Origin: Taxillus chinensis
Lineage: Eukaryota > Streptophyta > Magnoliopsida > Santalales > Loranthaceae
Assembly: GCA_023512835.1 (NCBI GenBank)
Contig: CM042085.1
Coordinates: 1,211,989 to 1,275,988, forward strand
DNA length: 64,000 nt
Direction: 5' to 3'
The notes below the pieces were generated by a model. That model saw only the letters and a list, made by a program, of their open reading frames with translations. It did not search any database and was not told the origin of the DNA. The position numbers and the translations under genes are program-made. Shown one piece after another: positions 26,100-43,969 of the stretch (positions are counted from its first letter, which is position 1; every line of letters begins with the position of its first letter).

Positions 26100-26360
26100 T
26101 GTTCACGAATAGCCGAACAAACTAACAAACTAACATATAGTTGAGTTCATGAACGAATGAACTTATTCGTTGATATAAAATATTAAAAAATAATATGAAA
26201 ATATTTGCAAACAGTCGAACAAATGAATGAATAGTTTTTATTCACGAGCTATTCATGAACATTAACGAACTATTCACGAACATAAATGAACGATCTCGAA
26301 CACTTCGATTTTAATGAACAATACCTAACCGAGTTTGAACAACTCAAAGCTTAACTTGAT
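26100..26360. repeat. Probable decayed transposon-derived repeat
   Basis: This segment repeats short phrases built on GAACGAA, TTCACGAAC and TTCATGAAC in both orientations, ending near GATCGTTTGTAGCCCTA. Such phrases are common in old, dispersed plant repeats. No termini, duplications or coding remnants could be defined, so the class is unknown. Confidence 0.35.
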
Positions 26361-29300
26361 TAGGATCGTTTGTAGCCCTAGTGTGATTTAAACGGAGGTG
26401 AATAGATGACACCTAGTGATAAGAATAACATTTATACTTCATTTTAAATAAATTTATGAAAGATAAATAAAGAGTAAATAACTTATATTAAATTAGAATA
26501 TCAACTACAATAATAGTTATGTTGATTTGCAATTGATCAATGAATGATCAATACAATAAAGAAGAAGAACATAATATAAAGAATATCAAATGTGACATTA
26601 ATTCTTGCTCTTCTTTATCATATAAGTATGACAACTAAGAACAATACATTCTTTAACTCAAGTTCTTTACATTGGAAAGGACTTTCTATTTTTAAAATAT
26701 TGCTCAAACACATTATTCATTTCCTATTCCACATTTAAATAATGCCATATTTACTCTTCACCCTGTATATTATATAAATTTTCTCTCTTCACATGAGTAA
26801 AAAAGTTAAAAATAAAAATATTATTTTAATATAAAAAAAGTGATATTAATAAAATTCTAAGCCATAAAAAGAAAGTCAAGACTCAAAATTAGATAACATA
26901 TTTTTTAATTAACTAAACATCAATACTTTAGCAATTAGACATTCCCTCAAATCAAATTTTTACCCGGCAAGCCTAAAATTTATAAAATAACTCTCTTTAT
27001 ATATAAATAAATTAAAGATTAATATTAGAGATACTCTTACATTATACAATATCTTAAAGATAAGTATAGACTTTTATTAGTTAATTGTTTCGTGAAACTT
27101 TAGAAAGGCATATGGTGAAATTATTGCATGAGCGAAATTACACATTTACACACATCTCTCCATGTTAAAGCAATCAATTATTGTCGCAGGAGCAATCTAC
27201 TAACACCATTCAAATACTTTTTTTTTTTTTTGTGGTTTTGAATGGTTATGTAATTGTGTATCTCTACTACAGAAAAGTCATTGTAAATGATTGCATAGGC
27301 TATCGACACGTGAATGCTATGTTATTGTTTCATGTTAAGCTTCTTTTGAAGATCCAAAAGCCGTTTTTGACCTATTGTTTCATGGCAGCTAATTGTTGAT
27401 GATGCATCAAGCACCAACTAGGTTTAAATATTGTTTAGCTCCATTAAATGTATTTTGATGATGAAAACATATACGCGTGATCTTGGATAAAGATTTAAAG
27501 ATTTTTAAAATAAATAAATTTAAGCTCCGTTATTTTGTAATGCTAAATGTTTTGAAAGTATATAAGTTATAAGAACTAAACTAGAGAAGTGAGAATTGTA
27601 AACATAATATATTAAATTAACATTGCCATACTATTTTTAACATTTTTGTATGGCACACTCGAATATTTTCATTTATTTGGGCCTTATACATAATACGTAT
27701 TAACAATATTAAAAGAAAATAATTGATGATGATGCATATAAACAGGTTTCAAATCTATAATTTCTTTTCTGTATAGAACGGACAAGTAATACAATATTCA
27801 ATACGAAAAATTAAACGAGAGTGTATTTATATATTCTATAGTAGATCATTCCCCTCACTAAAAATTATATATGGGTGACATTGACATATTTAAATAAAGA
27901 ATCGTCGTTGGGTGACGGTCAGTGAATAATGGTAGTTTTTGAAACTTGATTAAAACTACGTACAGATGAAGAATTATTCTTTCACTTTCACAAAACAGAG
28001 ATAATAAAGTAAGAATAATGAATCGGATGCGGGACACCACTAATCCAAATTTGAGTATGATAAGTGTGATAGCGGTTTGTATTCTTCTATGTTTTTTCTT
28101 TGGGTTTGGACGAGCCAAAAAGACAAAATAAACAAATGAGGACAAACCCCCCAATTATATATGGGATTAAGAAAGCAGATTATCAATTTGGGTTTTGGAG
28201 TCGGATTTGACAGCAACACTAGATGACCCACAACTTATATACTGTCAAGGGTCTCAGTCCTCGATCCTGGCTTCAATTCATCGGTCCCTTGCTTGCTTTT
28301 CCTAATTAAACATAACTAGCTAATTAAGCCACACTGCGTAATGCTTTGTGCCCCAATATTCGACTTCAAGGCCCACAGCATATCTCAGCTCCCCCAGCTT
28401 GACTTTATCGATAATTACTCCTTGACAGGAGCTTTTACACTTAATAAATAAGCTACAATTAACGCTGATTAGTGGTGTCACCGTCAATCAACTTTAAGAC
28501 CCACAAGGCCACAACATATATACAATTCATTCAAGGTCTTCCACTCAGCTTGATTAGGAATTTTTTGCGCTCAATTACAGTTTTGTAAACTTCCTGTTTC
28601 TTTTGTAGGAATATATCTCCCATTGAACTTAATCTACTGTTTAACCGCATATGTAAATAATATTATATATACAAATAATTCGTATACATAAAAAAAATAT
28701 TTAAGAACATTTTTCTGATACGAATAATAAATTTTTGCAGGAGAATATGAACCGGAAACTCTCGTACCAATTGTTGGACTAACGGGTAATTAAAGAGACA
28801 CATGATTAAAGTAGTTGAAGCCAGAAAAATTATGAATTGAATAACGTAGTCAAAAAAGATATTGTGAAATATAATGCAACTGTTAAACTGTTCAAAATAT
28901 TATGGAAAATTATGGATTGGGAGGTGGTTTTTTTTTTTTTTTTTTTACAGTTTTGTAAGATTCAACTAATTAATGACGACTGATGTCATAATCAAATGCC
29001 TTCAAGCCCCTATGATTGCCTTTTGAAGTATTGCTAATCTGTAAGGCAATATTGGTGGACTCGAAGAAACCACATCACGCAGGCATTTTTTTGCCCACCT
29101 GCCTTTTGCCATCTGTGCATATATATATATATATATATATCTCATCATTTGCTTCATTTGTCAAAGTGTAAATAGATCCAAATTTGACCGTTCTTTTGGA
29201 CAAGATGGCGACAGCACACACAGAGCTTGCCAGTGCCTCCTTCCACGCCTCGATACCGACATATTATTTTTGGATCCTCTTACAGCATGCTGGGGCTCAG

Positions 29301-29800
29301 TCACATTCCGTCAAATTAATTTTGACGCGTGAGTACAGATAGTGTGCGTTCAGCCGGCTTGTGATTTCATATGTTATAAATGTCTCGAGCTAGCTAGGTT
29401 GTTCCTTTTTATGTTAACTTCAATAGTTTATATTCAGGTCCCACAAAGTTAATTAGCATGGTGCATGTGGTTGAAGCAAGACAAATTTAATGGTGGGTTC
29501 ATTTGATGCTTGAGAAAACTCAGGAGAGAGACAAACCCTGACTCCCTCAACTGAGATAGCATGCAAGACTTCTCACTGATTAAAAGGATAGTGTGAAGCA
29601 AAATTAAGTTAACTTCAATAGTTTTCCATAGGACCCCGTATACATATCTGTTAAACCAAAATTAAGTTTTGATTAATTATTGACTTTTTTTGTTTTAAAA
29701 AAAAAACGAAAGCATGATGGTATCCAAACATTCCGTACGATATACAGCTTACACAATACATTATAAAGTATGGGTTACAAAGGGATACATGGAAGCCGAC

Positions 29801-29825
29801 AGAGAGAGAGAGAGAGAGAGAGAGA

Positions 29826-29888
<63 letters not shown>
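29801..29888. repeat. Long (GA)n microsatellite
   Basis: An 88-base purine run of AG units with one break near 29827-29832. It creates long artefactual open frames of Arg-Glu on one strand and Ser-Leu on the other, which I do not call genes. GA tracts are binding sites for plant BPC/GAGA-binding proteins, but no promoter is nearby. Confidence 0.95.
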
Positions 29889-29892
<4 letters not shown>

Positions 29893-31397
29893 GGAGAAGG
29901 AGGGAAGGAGGGGGGGCATGGCAGAACAGAATCCAGGTAGCTGCTGACTGCATCCAGGCAAGGAGGACTGAGAGTGGCCGCTCGTGCGATGGCTTGCTTT
30001 ACTGGCTGCAGGGACCCCTTATTTAATTACGCCACTGCATTAATTCCCGGTATTGTATTTTAATATTTATTGACTCTGTGCTACTGCTGCAACTGCAAAG
30101 GTGGCATGCGGCAAGCAAGCAAGCAAGCAAGGAACTGGGTTCGATAAAAACAACTTCATTTATGTACATTTCAGTTAAAGAGGTTAAAACAACTTCGTTT
30201 TGTTTTGTTTTGTTTTTTCACATGTATATGAATGTAATGTAAATTCAAAATGCTTTTCAATGTAGATTAATTTATAATAAACAAAATAGATAATTTTTTT
30301 TTATTTTACTGAATTGACCCAATTTAAAACATCTCAAAAATAGTATGGGGCATTACACGTCAAACTTGATATTGAAGGCTCGGGAAAATCCCAGGCCTGA
30401 GATGAGAGATCCAGTTAGTAATTGTTTAAACCAATGACTCACTGTTCTAGCTACGACTCATCGAGGAAGAAAAACAAAATAAATGAGAATTTCGTATTTA
30501 TATAATAATATTTATAAAATAAAAAAATAATAAAACGTCCAACGTCACTATGATTGATTATTATAAGCCAGTACAGTAGTGACCGACCCAGTGGGAAGCA
30601 AGCACGGGAGGCGTTAAAGGGTCACAGTCGTTCCCCGTCACAGCTTTACGCGTGGATCTCCAGCCTCCCCAGATTTAAAATATGAGTATTGACTGAGGGT
30701 GGAGGTGCCGGTTTGATCTGTGGGAGCATATCCATCCATACATACATACATCACATACGTGTTTGACACGGACACTTTAGTCAAAATGGTGGCTCCGCGT
30801 GCCGCATGTAAGGTCTGGTCGTGGTCGGTTATCAGATCACGACCCAACCACGGAGGAGGCATGATATAACATAAAAACTAGAGACATTGAGTCACATGTA
30901 ATCAGCGCACATCGAAGATAACTGTTACTGCACACGAAAGATTGCATGCGTACTTTTCTTTTTTCTTTTTCTTTTTTGGTTTTTTTTGAGACCTCGAATC
31001 CAATACTGCTTTCTATCAGCTAGCTAACCCGTGAAACACATGCGCACATGAAACTGAAAAGACCTGTTATTGCACATTTGCACACACATGGATGGATACG
31101 CCTTGTCCACTAGGCAGAATGCAAATAAAATTTCTAAGAATTAGATAAATCAATGAAAAGTGAAATGTGTGAGACACCAACTGAGATTTAAGATGAACAC
31201 AGTGCCTCATTGGCAAACACTCGTTTCACAATTGGAACTTGTTGAGGGGGTGCATCCTCCCTCCTCCATCGCCCACAGTACGTATAACTCAATTAGAACT
31301 CGTTTCCCATATTTTGAAGAACCAACAAATACAGAGGATGAAATGCAGAAGGGTGGACAGAAGGGAAACCATAAATAAATAAATAAATAAATAAAAT

Positions 31398-36583
<5,186 letters not shown>

Positions 36584-37117
36584 GTTGTCGAGAGAGATGG
36601 AGAGTTGGGGAGGAGCGTCAAGAAGCGTGATATTTTTGGGGGACAGAAGAGACGAGCGAGGAGAGTAGGCCTTCTGCGACGACAAACAACCACCGAGTAC
36701 ACTTAAATACAATGTTGTTGCACACTGGTCCTTTTCTTGTTTGGAAGGAAATGTCAAATATTCCCTTTATTTCCTTTTTTTTTAATAAGCCCTTCTTTGC
36801 CGTCCGGCTTGGACGTCTATGATATTTATTTCCAATTTCCTTGTTAGCTATTACCAATTTAAACTATTGTTATCTTTTAATATTATTATAGTGTTTTACT
36901 GTTGCTCATAATTAAATGAAAAAAAAAAACATAGGTAACACGAAGAAAAAAAATAAAAAGAGATTAATGGTTAGTGAAGAGATGATGCAATAGAATTAAT
37001 TGAAGTTTGAAAAATAATCATCATATATTATTTTGACCCATAAATTTTTATATATCAATGTAATATGATCAAGGCGCGTAATAGTAGTATGGTACCATCA
37101 AATTAACATTCTTAGAA

Positions 37118-37401
37118 CTTTTATTTCCCATTTAATTGTTGCATCATGACACATTTCATGCATTGGATCCCTTAAACCATGGCTTATAATGTTTTTAAGA
37201 TTTTCAATAGTCATGTTTTCATGAGTCTTTCGAACAAAGTAAAAACAATAACATAAAAGCTTTTCTTCCCCATTAGATGTTACACCATGCTACATTTTTA
37301 TCTATTGCATTGCTTAAACCACCAATTAAAATATTCTCAAGGTTTTCAATAGTCAAGTTTCCCTGATGAGTCTTTAGAACAATTTAAAACAAAAACAATA
37401 A
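37118..37401. repeat. Diverged tandem duplication, about 142-bp period
   Basis: Two head-to-tail copies at about 37118-37251 and 37260-37401. Both run CTTTT-TTCCC, then a TTGCATCATG/TTACACCATG block, CTTAAACCA, TTTTCAATAGTCA, TGAGTCTTT and AAAACAATAA in the same order. Substitutions and small indels show that the duplication is old. No coding content. Confidence 0.7.
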
Positions 37402-37594
37402 AAATAAATTTAGGATAATATAGTGGGCTCATAACAATTTCAATGTATCATGAAAAGGGAAAAGGGGTGTGTGTTCATGAAATAAACAAACAATATCACC
37501 TAAACTTTTTACCATATGATGAAAAATAAATTACAAAATTATCATATTATTAAATTTAAATTTTTTATTTGCAAAACTTTATAGATACTGTAAA

Positions 37595-37674
37595 GGTGGT
37601 CCAAATAACAAAATCCCTTTGGTTTGGGGCTTTAAACCCATGGAGATCAACGATTGTGGATGCTTTGGTGGCAG
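37595..37674 (-). pseudogene. CDC48 exon fragment (D1 Walker A region)
   Basis: About 80 bases read on the minus strand as LPPKHPQSLISMGLKPQTKGILLFGPP, matching the CDC48 segment [26 protein letters not shown] in exon 4 (34219-34305). It is a short, diverged copy with an extra codon. It breaks off at Walker A and lies about 1 kb upstream of the intact gene. The source may be the neighbouring gene or another CDC48 paralogue. Confidence 0.8.
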
Positions 37675-38128
37675 AACATTGAACCTACATATCAATTTTT
37701 TTCGAAATTATCCAAATGTATTGCATTATTCTGTTTTGTGTATTCGTATAATCTTCAAATATCTAATTTAGTGTATGTAGATTGTTAAATCTGTTTTCAG
37801 TTTAGAATATTAAAATTTCATTTAAATACCATATGATGAAATATTATAGTAATTAAATAAAAGTTTAATTTTATTATTGAAACTAAATCAAATGATCTAA
37901 ATTGATTGCATTGTATCGTGCAATACTTTTTGCATGAGATCTCGGTCCCTCTTCCCACTGGTTTGCCCCGTAAACCATAAAGAAAGATCATCTCCCCTAA
38001 AAAAAAACTAATGAAATATAACATTGCTATCCACCTCATCCCCCCTCCCACACCCATTATACCTTCAATAAATAAATGTCCATATATTTATATAAAAAAA
38101 TAATTAAAAATATTTTACAATTCTAATA

Positions 38129-38129
38129 A

Positions 38130-38176
<47 letters not shown>
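38129..38176. repeat. Compound (TA)n(CA)n microsatellite
   Basis: About 11 TA units followed by about 12 CA units. Confidence 0.9.
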
Positions 38177-39177
38177 AGTTACCGTTTAAGATTTAGCTGA
38201 CAAAACTAATATTGAATATAAATATACGGCAATATGCACACAATATTTTATTAATGCATTAAAAATAAAAATTATTAGGAATTATTATTTTTAATAATTA
38301 GCTTTTAAAAATATAGTTTTGTTAATGCACTGAACGAAACCTTCGCAAGGGCCTCCATCTCAATGCTCCGATCCATCGCGCCTTCATCTCCCCATTTCTC
38401 TAATTTGTTCAAATCGCCTCCAACGCTATCCCTGCCATTTGCACCATCGACGACAATCCCCCTCTGGACTACCTTTGATGGCATCGCAATTCGCAAGCGT
38501 GGAGGCAACGATGGCAAATTAGTATCGTATCTATCCCATCTCAACCTAGGATTTTTAAAGAAAAATATAATAAAAAATATCAATCCAACCCTGTTTAAAT
38601 TTCGAATCAAATTAAATTTGAATTAAATAGCACCCGAATCTAATCCATTGTCATCCCTAAGGGAGCAGTTTTTTTGGGGAATCAGAAATAATTCCCCCAC
38701 AGAGCTGGGAGGGTGTTTATTTTAATTTTTTTTCTTCCAAATTTGTTAGTCTGGGAAGCTTTGAGTGATGTCGAAAAGCTTACGCGGTGGAGCTCAAAGA
38801 TAATGAGGCTTGTTCGCCATCAGAGCTGTGGTGTTGGAATCAATGACTCTGTAGCTACCCGCAAATACCGACTCGTATATATGACACACAACTAAAGAAA
38901 AAGTATTTAAAAATGAAACAACAAAAAAATTAAACCATCTCATATCTCCGAACTTACATATGGAGGTATGGAAAAGATTTCACGACAAAAGAAAATTATA
39001 AATTTTTTTTTTAAAAAGGATGCATGCATGAAATTTTCCCCGCCTATTTTTTTGTACAAACAGAAGACCGTTGGAGCAGGCAGAGATCGCCACCCTCCAT
39101 TGCCAACAGTCCCTTGGTCTGTCGACCACCAACTAGTTCCAGCAACAAATACCACGCATGTTACAATTGGTGAAATC

Positions 39178-42100
39178 TCAAACTCTAGAGGCATTTTCTC
39201 GGCTTTCTACAACTGAGCCTGGATCTTTCTTGTCCAGCCCAAAGAATGAGCAGTTATGGAAAGCGTCAAGGCTGTTGGCTATGAGGCGGTTCAAACCACT
39301 GAAGCTGTCACTTAAGATCATATCTTCAGTATGATATCTGAAGGAAGGAATGTCCAGATCTAGTAATCCCAGAGATTCAGGCTGCCAATTAGGGAACAAG
39401 CTATCAGTAGTCTATCCACAAAATCCCGAAATGAAAGGTGATATATATATATATATATATATATTCTTATTCCCTTACTACACAGCTCTAAGGTGTTTCT
39501 GATCAAACTACCATGATGACAAACCAGGGCACAAACCCACACCCATATTTGATGTATTGCCGTAGTAGCCATACTATTCATGCAAATAAGATGGGTAAAT
39601 AGGAGTGTTTTTACCCAATATATATCTGTGAGACCATTGAGATCCTTTGCAGCATTGTCCACCTGTGGATCAAAATGACATTCCTTCATTGGATCTTCAG
39701 CGGCAAGATCATCTCTCAGCTCTGATTGTTCATGCAAACCCTGCAGGAGATTGATAAAATATAAAAATTAAATAAATAAATAAATAAACAGGCAGACAGT
39801 TCAGACAACTACTACCACCAGGCAGTCAAATTGCATGGAGAAAACAAGATCATGTAATGCCTTAACCTCAGTAGCGGAGGCCAATGGACTGGTTCGGCCA
39901 GTTTGCTTGCACGGCTCCAAAGAAGATATTCTGGAACCACTTGGAACCCCTGAATGAATGGCTTGAAATGAGAATGCATCACATGTTTCCTCAGCATCCC
40001 AGATGGAAGATGAATGGGGTACCAAAGCTGTCTTATTTTGATGTCTCGATAAATGAGCAGCTATTGCTGCGTCAAATGAATCACAGCAGAATGGAACCTG
40101 CTGATGACCCAGAGAGCTTCCAGGAAGAAGTGGGTCAGTGCTGTTGGTATGCATCTCATGGGACACTTCCGACAGTATATCTCCAACGCTTATGTTAGTT
40201 AGGCTGTCCGCCCACTCCCTAGCAGATAGTGCAGGAGCATTGCTTATTCTCAAGTCATCCTACAAATAATGGACAAGTAAACCATTAAAACAAGGTAAGA
40301 AAATGAGGAATTATATCATAAATTAATTTCCACAAGCACAACAATCAATGTGACATTGATTCAAGTTCATAAAAGTCAGGCAAAGACCCAAACGCTTTAT
40401 CAAAAGTTCTGTTAGGAAGCTAAGAAACAATCATGATGTAAAGCATTCGAAATAGAACACGTTTCCATCATTTCAGTGGAAAAGAAATGGAAAGATAAAT
40501 AATTTCTGCCCAATTTTAACAAAGATCTCTCAACACCAAGACTACCTTTGTGTAGTGTATACCGCTACCTCGATATATTTTTGAGGGGAGGGATCTATGG
40601 AACCCTATAAAAGCACGGGTAAGTACTCAATATATAAGATTTACCTTACACAATACAAATTTAACCAATCACTTGTTCAGACAATGACTAAATGAGCAAA
40701 TATATAAGATGGTGAGATTTGGTCAGTACATGCACTAAAAAGCAAACAAGAAAGGTGCTATTGTAGCTTGAACAAGATTCAGATGGGAAAATTTTAACAA
40801 GTAAAATAAAGAAAAACAGCAAATTCAAAACATAAGAAAATGCTATTTAGCAGAGCCCTGCTTGTGCTAAATTACAATATGCTAACCGCAATTCAAATTA
40901 TTTCTAACAGAAAATAATTCACATAAAGGGTGATATTTAAAGGCACTTTCTGAAACCCAATTTAGCAATTTCAACTGGTTATTTAATTTGATAGATTCAT
41001 AATAAGACTAATGGACACATACCACGTCATCCATTTGTCCAGGGGTCTTTCCATGATGGATCTCTTTTTTCTGCAAAGACACACTTTCCGCAGGATTAGA
41101 AGAATCCATAAACATGTTGTTTGGACCTGTATTATCATAGCTCAACGCATCTTTCTGCACACTACTGGAAGAGAGTAAGGCATCTTTTTCTGCCACTCTG
41201 GTTAATTGATTTACACACGATGTTGCAATATTTTGCGTGTGCTCATCAGGTGGGGCTGCAGATGCTGTTATTGAAGCAAGAGTTGGGTACATCTTGTTAG
41301 GGTCTCCCAGAGTGAAGGAAGATGCCAATGATGGTTGAGATGTTACAGACCCTAGGTCCATACTGGAAAACCAACCATACCTTTTAAAAATAAAATTTTG
41401 TCAGTCAACGTGTTAAGAGAGTAACACTAATATGCAATTATAGAAATTAAAGATGCCAAGATAAAAACCTCAAACGGAAAACAGGAGGGCTTCCAATCCA
41501 TGTATATACATCTGCTGCACTGACAGAGGATTCTTGGGTCCATCTTGGAAAATCTTTTAGGTTTTCCCTTTGAATATTGTAAGGGAAAAGCATAAGTTCT
41601 CCGGATGCTACGCTAGAATTTCCCCACTTGCAACTGAGATGTTCCAAAACTGAAGATATCTTCTTCCGCATACTTAAAGTAAGTTCTAGATGTGGATTAT
41701 GCTTATCCTGTGAATAGGGAAATTTTTATCTTAAACATCCTTGTGCTATCACAGGCGTCGACACATTCCATTTTATACTAAAACAATATCTGTTTATGCT
41801 TTACCATTTCCAAGGCTCTACGAGTTCCTTCATCAATTGGAAACAGCTGGAGCTTAAGTTTGACAGGACTCTGCATGCTGCTTCTAGTAAAAAAGTTTTG
41901 TGAAAGCTTAGGCAAGGTGGGCACAGCTTGTCCGTCAGGGCCATGGTCTTTTTCCCCTGAAAATTAGAACTCAAAAAATTAATTTTATTTCCTTTCAAAA
42001 AGTGAAATTGAGAATAGCAAAATGATAAGTTACCTAGCATACATTGGTCATTACCAACATCTTTACCATCAGCTGTCCGCTCCAGATGTTCAGCAGCCTC

Positions 42101-43969
42101 AGCAACAAGGGAAACCCCTGCTATTACGGCCTTCTCCCATCTTTTATATGCAGATGATGAGACTGGACCTACTAAAACCTCACAAGGAACCAGAACATTC
42201 CAACATTAATTGAAATTACAATTGCATAAACAACCACATAATCTGGGGAAACTTGTGATTACTAAAATTGCTTTTCCTTTATTCTTCTTACGAGGGATCA
42301 GTAAAGTTCATCAGTTAGGCATTTTGGTTGGGGAGGGGCCTTGAGTGTCACCTGGTTTCCGTCTTTGTTTTGCTGCTTTTGTGGTAGGTGAGTATCCCTT
42401 GCTATTGCCACAATTACCACCTACATTTGAGTAGCGCCTCGATGAAGATCCTTTTCTAGGCCTTGATTTCATGTTTTGACCATCAACAATTATTTTAACT
42501 GCACGACCCTCATGCCCAGATGCCCTACTCTGATTTGAGCCACTTGGTGCAACTGGTGAAGACGAACTTTCTGCTGGCATAGGTCGGCGTCTTTTTTTTT
42601 TCCTCTGGTCTTTCAAGAGTTGATCCTCCTTCAAATAAATATGAACTGATCAGTCCAGCACATACAGGATAACCAAATTTAAGGCCACGGAAACAGTAAT
42701 CAACAGGTTAGTAGATTGTCTTAACTAACCAATGCATCTATAAATATTTTAAATCTTCGAGGCTTTAGGTGAAGTTTTGAGGCTTTACAGCTATACTTCT
42801 CCAGTAGTGACCACCTGAAATCAAGGGAGTAATCACACCAAACAATGTTTTAGAAAGCACAATCTTTTCCTGTGTTTTTATCCTGATCCAGACATTCTCC
42901 AAGCTTTCTATTATTGGTTGAGTTCACTTTATTTATGGATTTTAAGTTGCTTATATAATAGGAAGGATATCCTCATACTGCACTGTGGTTTATAAGTACG
43001 TTGACCATTATCAAATCATATCCCAACCAGTAGTAACAGTTTCCTGCACAAAACGTTAGATCCCAACGGACCATCAAGAGTAACTAGTCATCTAGCTGCT
43101 TGCTTGTATAGCAGGAAAGCAAAATGGTCACAAAACATTTCATTCCTGAACAAGTAAAGGCCAATTCACATGTTGCAAAGTAAAAAATGGTATTTCATCA
43201 GCAAAAACTGAACCATTATTTTGCATTTATAACATTTTTAAAAGCCTATCTATGAATATGGAAGATAAGAAACCCAAAAAAAAAAAAAAAAGGTTCGCCA
43301 CTAATTACCATCGAAGCATTGCAGCATTAGTATCTTTTGAATTCTTAGCATCCAGACAAAAGCTTGGACCCAATAGCTTGTTCATACGCCTAACAAGACG
43401 GTAATAATAATGTCTGACCTGAAAACACAAGTTCAGAAAATTTTAAATTAGGAACCTGTAAGATGGGACGTTCTAAATAAAAATCTAGACGTAGAGTACC
43501 TGATCCTTGTTTTTACTTTGGACGCGACAAGTGATCTTTTCGAAATTCTGAATCAAGACAAGGCATATATGTCATAAGGACATTCAACGAGAGAATGAAT
43601 AGATTGTGAGATTAAAAACGTCAGGAAAACATGCCTTTCCAACTTGCCGTAATGCTGTGAAAAAACTCTCCTCCTCTTGACGTGTCCAAGCAGCCCATTG
43701 TCGAGTTTGTTTTTTTGCTGCAATGAAAAAAACCATAAAAATGAAAGAACTATCTATTCTCATTGGATATAACATTTACCAAAAGCTTCAGATAAAGAAA
43801 TGACGCAATATTTACAATATTAGACACCCGATGACTTACCAGGCTTCTCTGGCACAACAAGATTTTCAGATGATGACCCTCCAGAACCTCCATCACTAGA
43901 CGTAACATTTTCAGGTTGAAATTCAGCCTCACAATCTATGGAATTGGAAACCTGCAACTCCATCTTCAT
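39178..43969 (-). CDS. TKI1: TSL-kinase interacting protein 1 (Myb/SANT-type)
   Basis: TKI1 is a nuclear Myb/SANT-domain protein found as a partner of the TOUSLED kinase. Thirteen exons: 43969-43840, 43717-43635, 43547-43500, 43418-43309, 42814-42730, 42628-42352, 42171-42034, 41956-41805, 41707-41469, 41380-41023, 40259-39819, 39740-39615 and 39411-39178, totalling 806 codons plus TGA with all phases consistent. The SANT/Myb domain spans about residues 44-90: QTRQWAAWTRQEEESFF, ALRQVGK, then NFEKITCRVQSKNKDQVRHYYYRLV over exons 2-4. A basic KKKRRRP run near residue 160 may be a nuclear localisation signal. A second conserved block lies around 325-420 (KLKLQLFPIDEGTRRALEM, KISSVLEHL). The C-terminal half is Ser/Asp-rich. 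Intron 2 begins with GC, not GT. Start: ATG 43969, with an upstream in-frame stop; a second ATG two codons on is also plausible. Confidence 0.93.
39441..39464. repeat. (AT)n microsatellite in TKI1 intron 12
   Basis: About 12 AT units within the intron between exons 12 and 13. Confidence 0.9.

Larger units (their letters stand above)
23888..31397. other. Long gene-poor intergenic region
   Basis: About 7.5 kb between the DVL gene and the CDC48 3' end with no coding region I can support. It contains compound (TA)(CA) at 25724-25767, an (AT)n at 29119-29140, a long (GA)n at 29801-29888, short (AAGC)n at 30111-30130, (TTTTG)n near 30196-30215 and (AAAT)n at 31371-31395. Around 26100-26350 there are repeated GTTCACGAA / GAACGAAT / TTCATGAAC phrases typical of decayed plant transposon DNA. 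Confidence 0.5.
36584..39177. other. Intergenic between CDC48 promoter and TKI1 3' end
   Basis: The proximal part (36584-36900) is the CDC48 5' flank. The rest is AT-rich and holds a tandem duplication (37118-37401), a CDC48 pseudo-fragment (37595-37674) and a compound TA/CA microsatellite (38129-38176). A more GC-balanced patch at 38340-38530 has open frames on both strands that match nothing I recognise. Confidence 0.55.

Noticed and set aside
29714..29961. Long Arg-Glu and Ser-Leu open frames
   Set aside because: They are translations of the (GA)n microsatellite on the two strands, not proteins.
38305..38626. Overlapping frames of about 100 residues on both strands
   Set aside because: No recognisable domain and no splice continuation; the wording resembles old repeat DNA. 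Kept only as a note in the intergenic entry.
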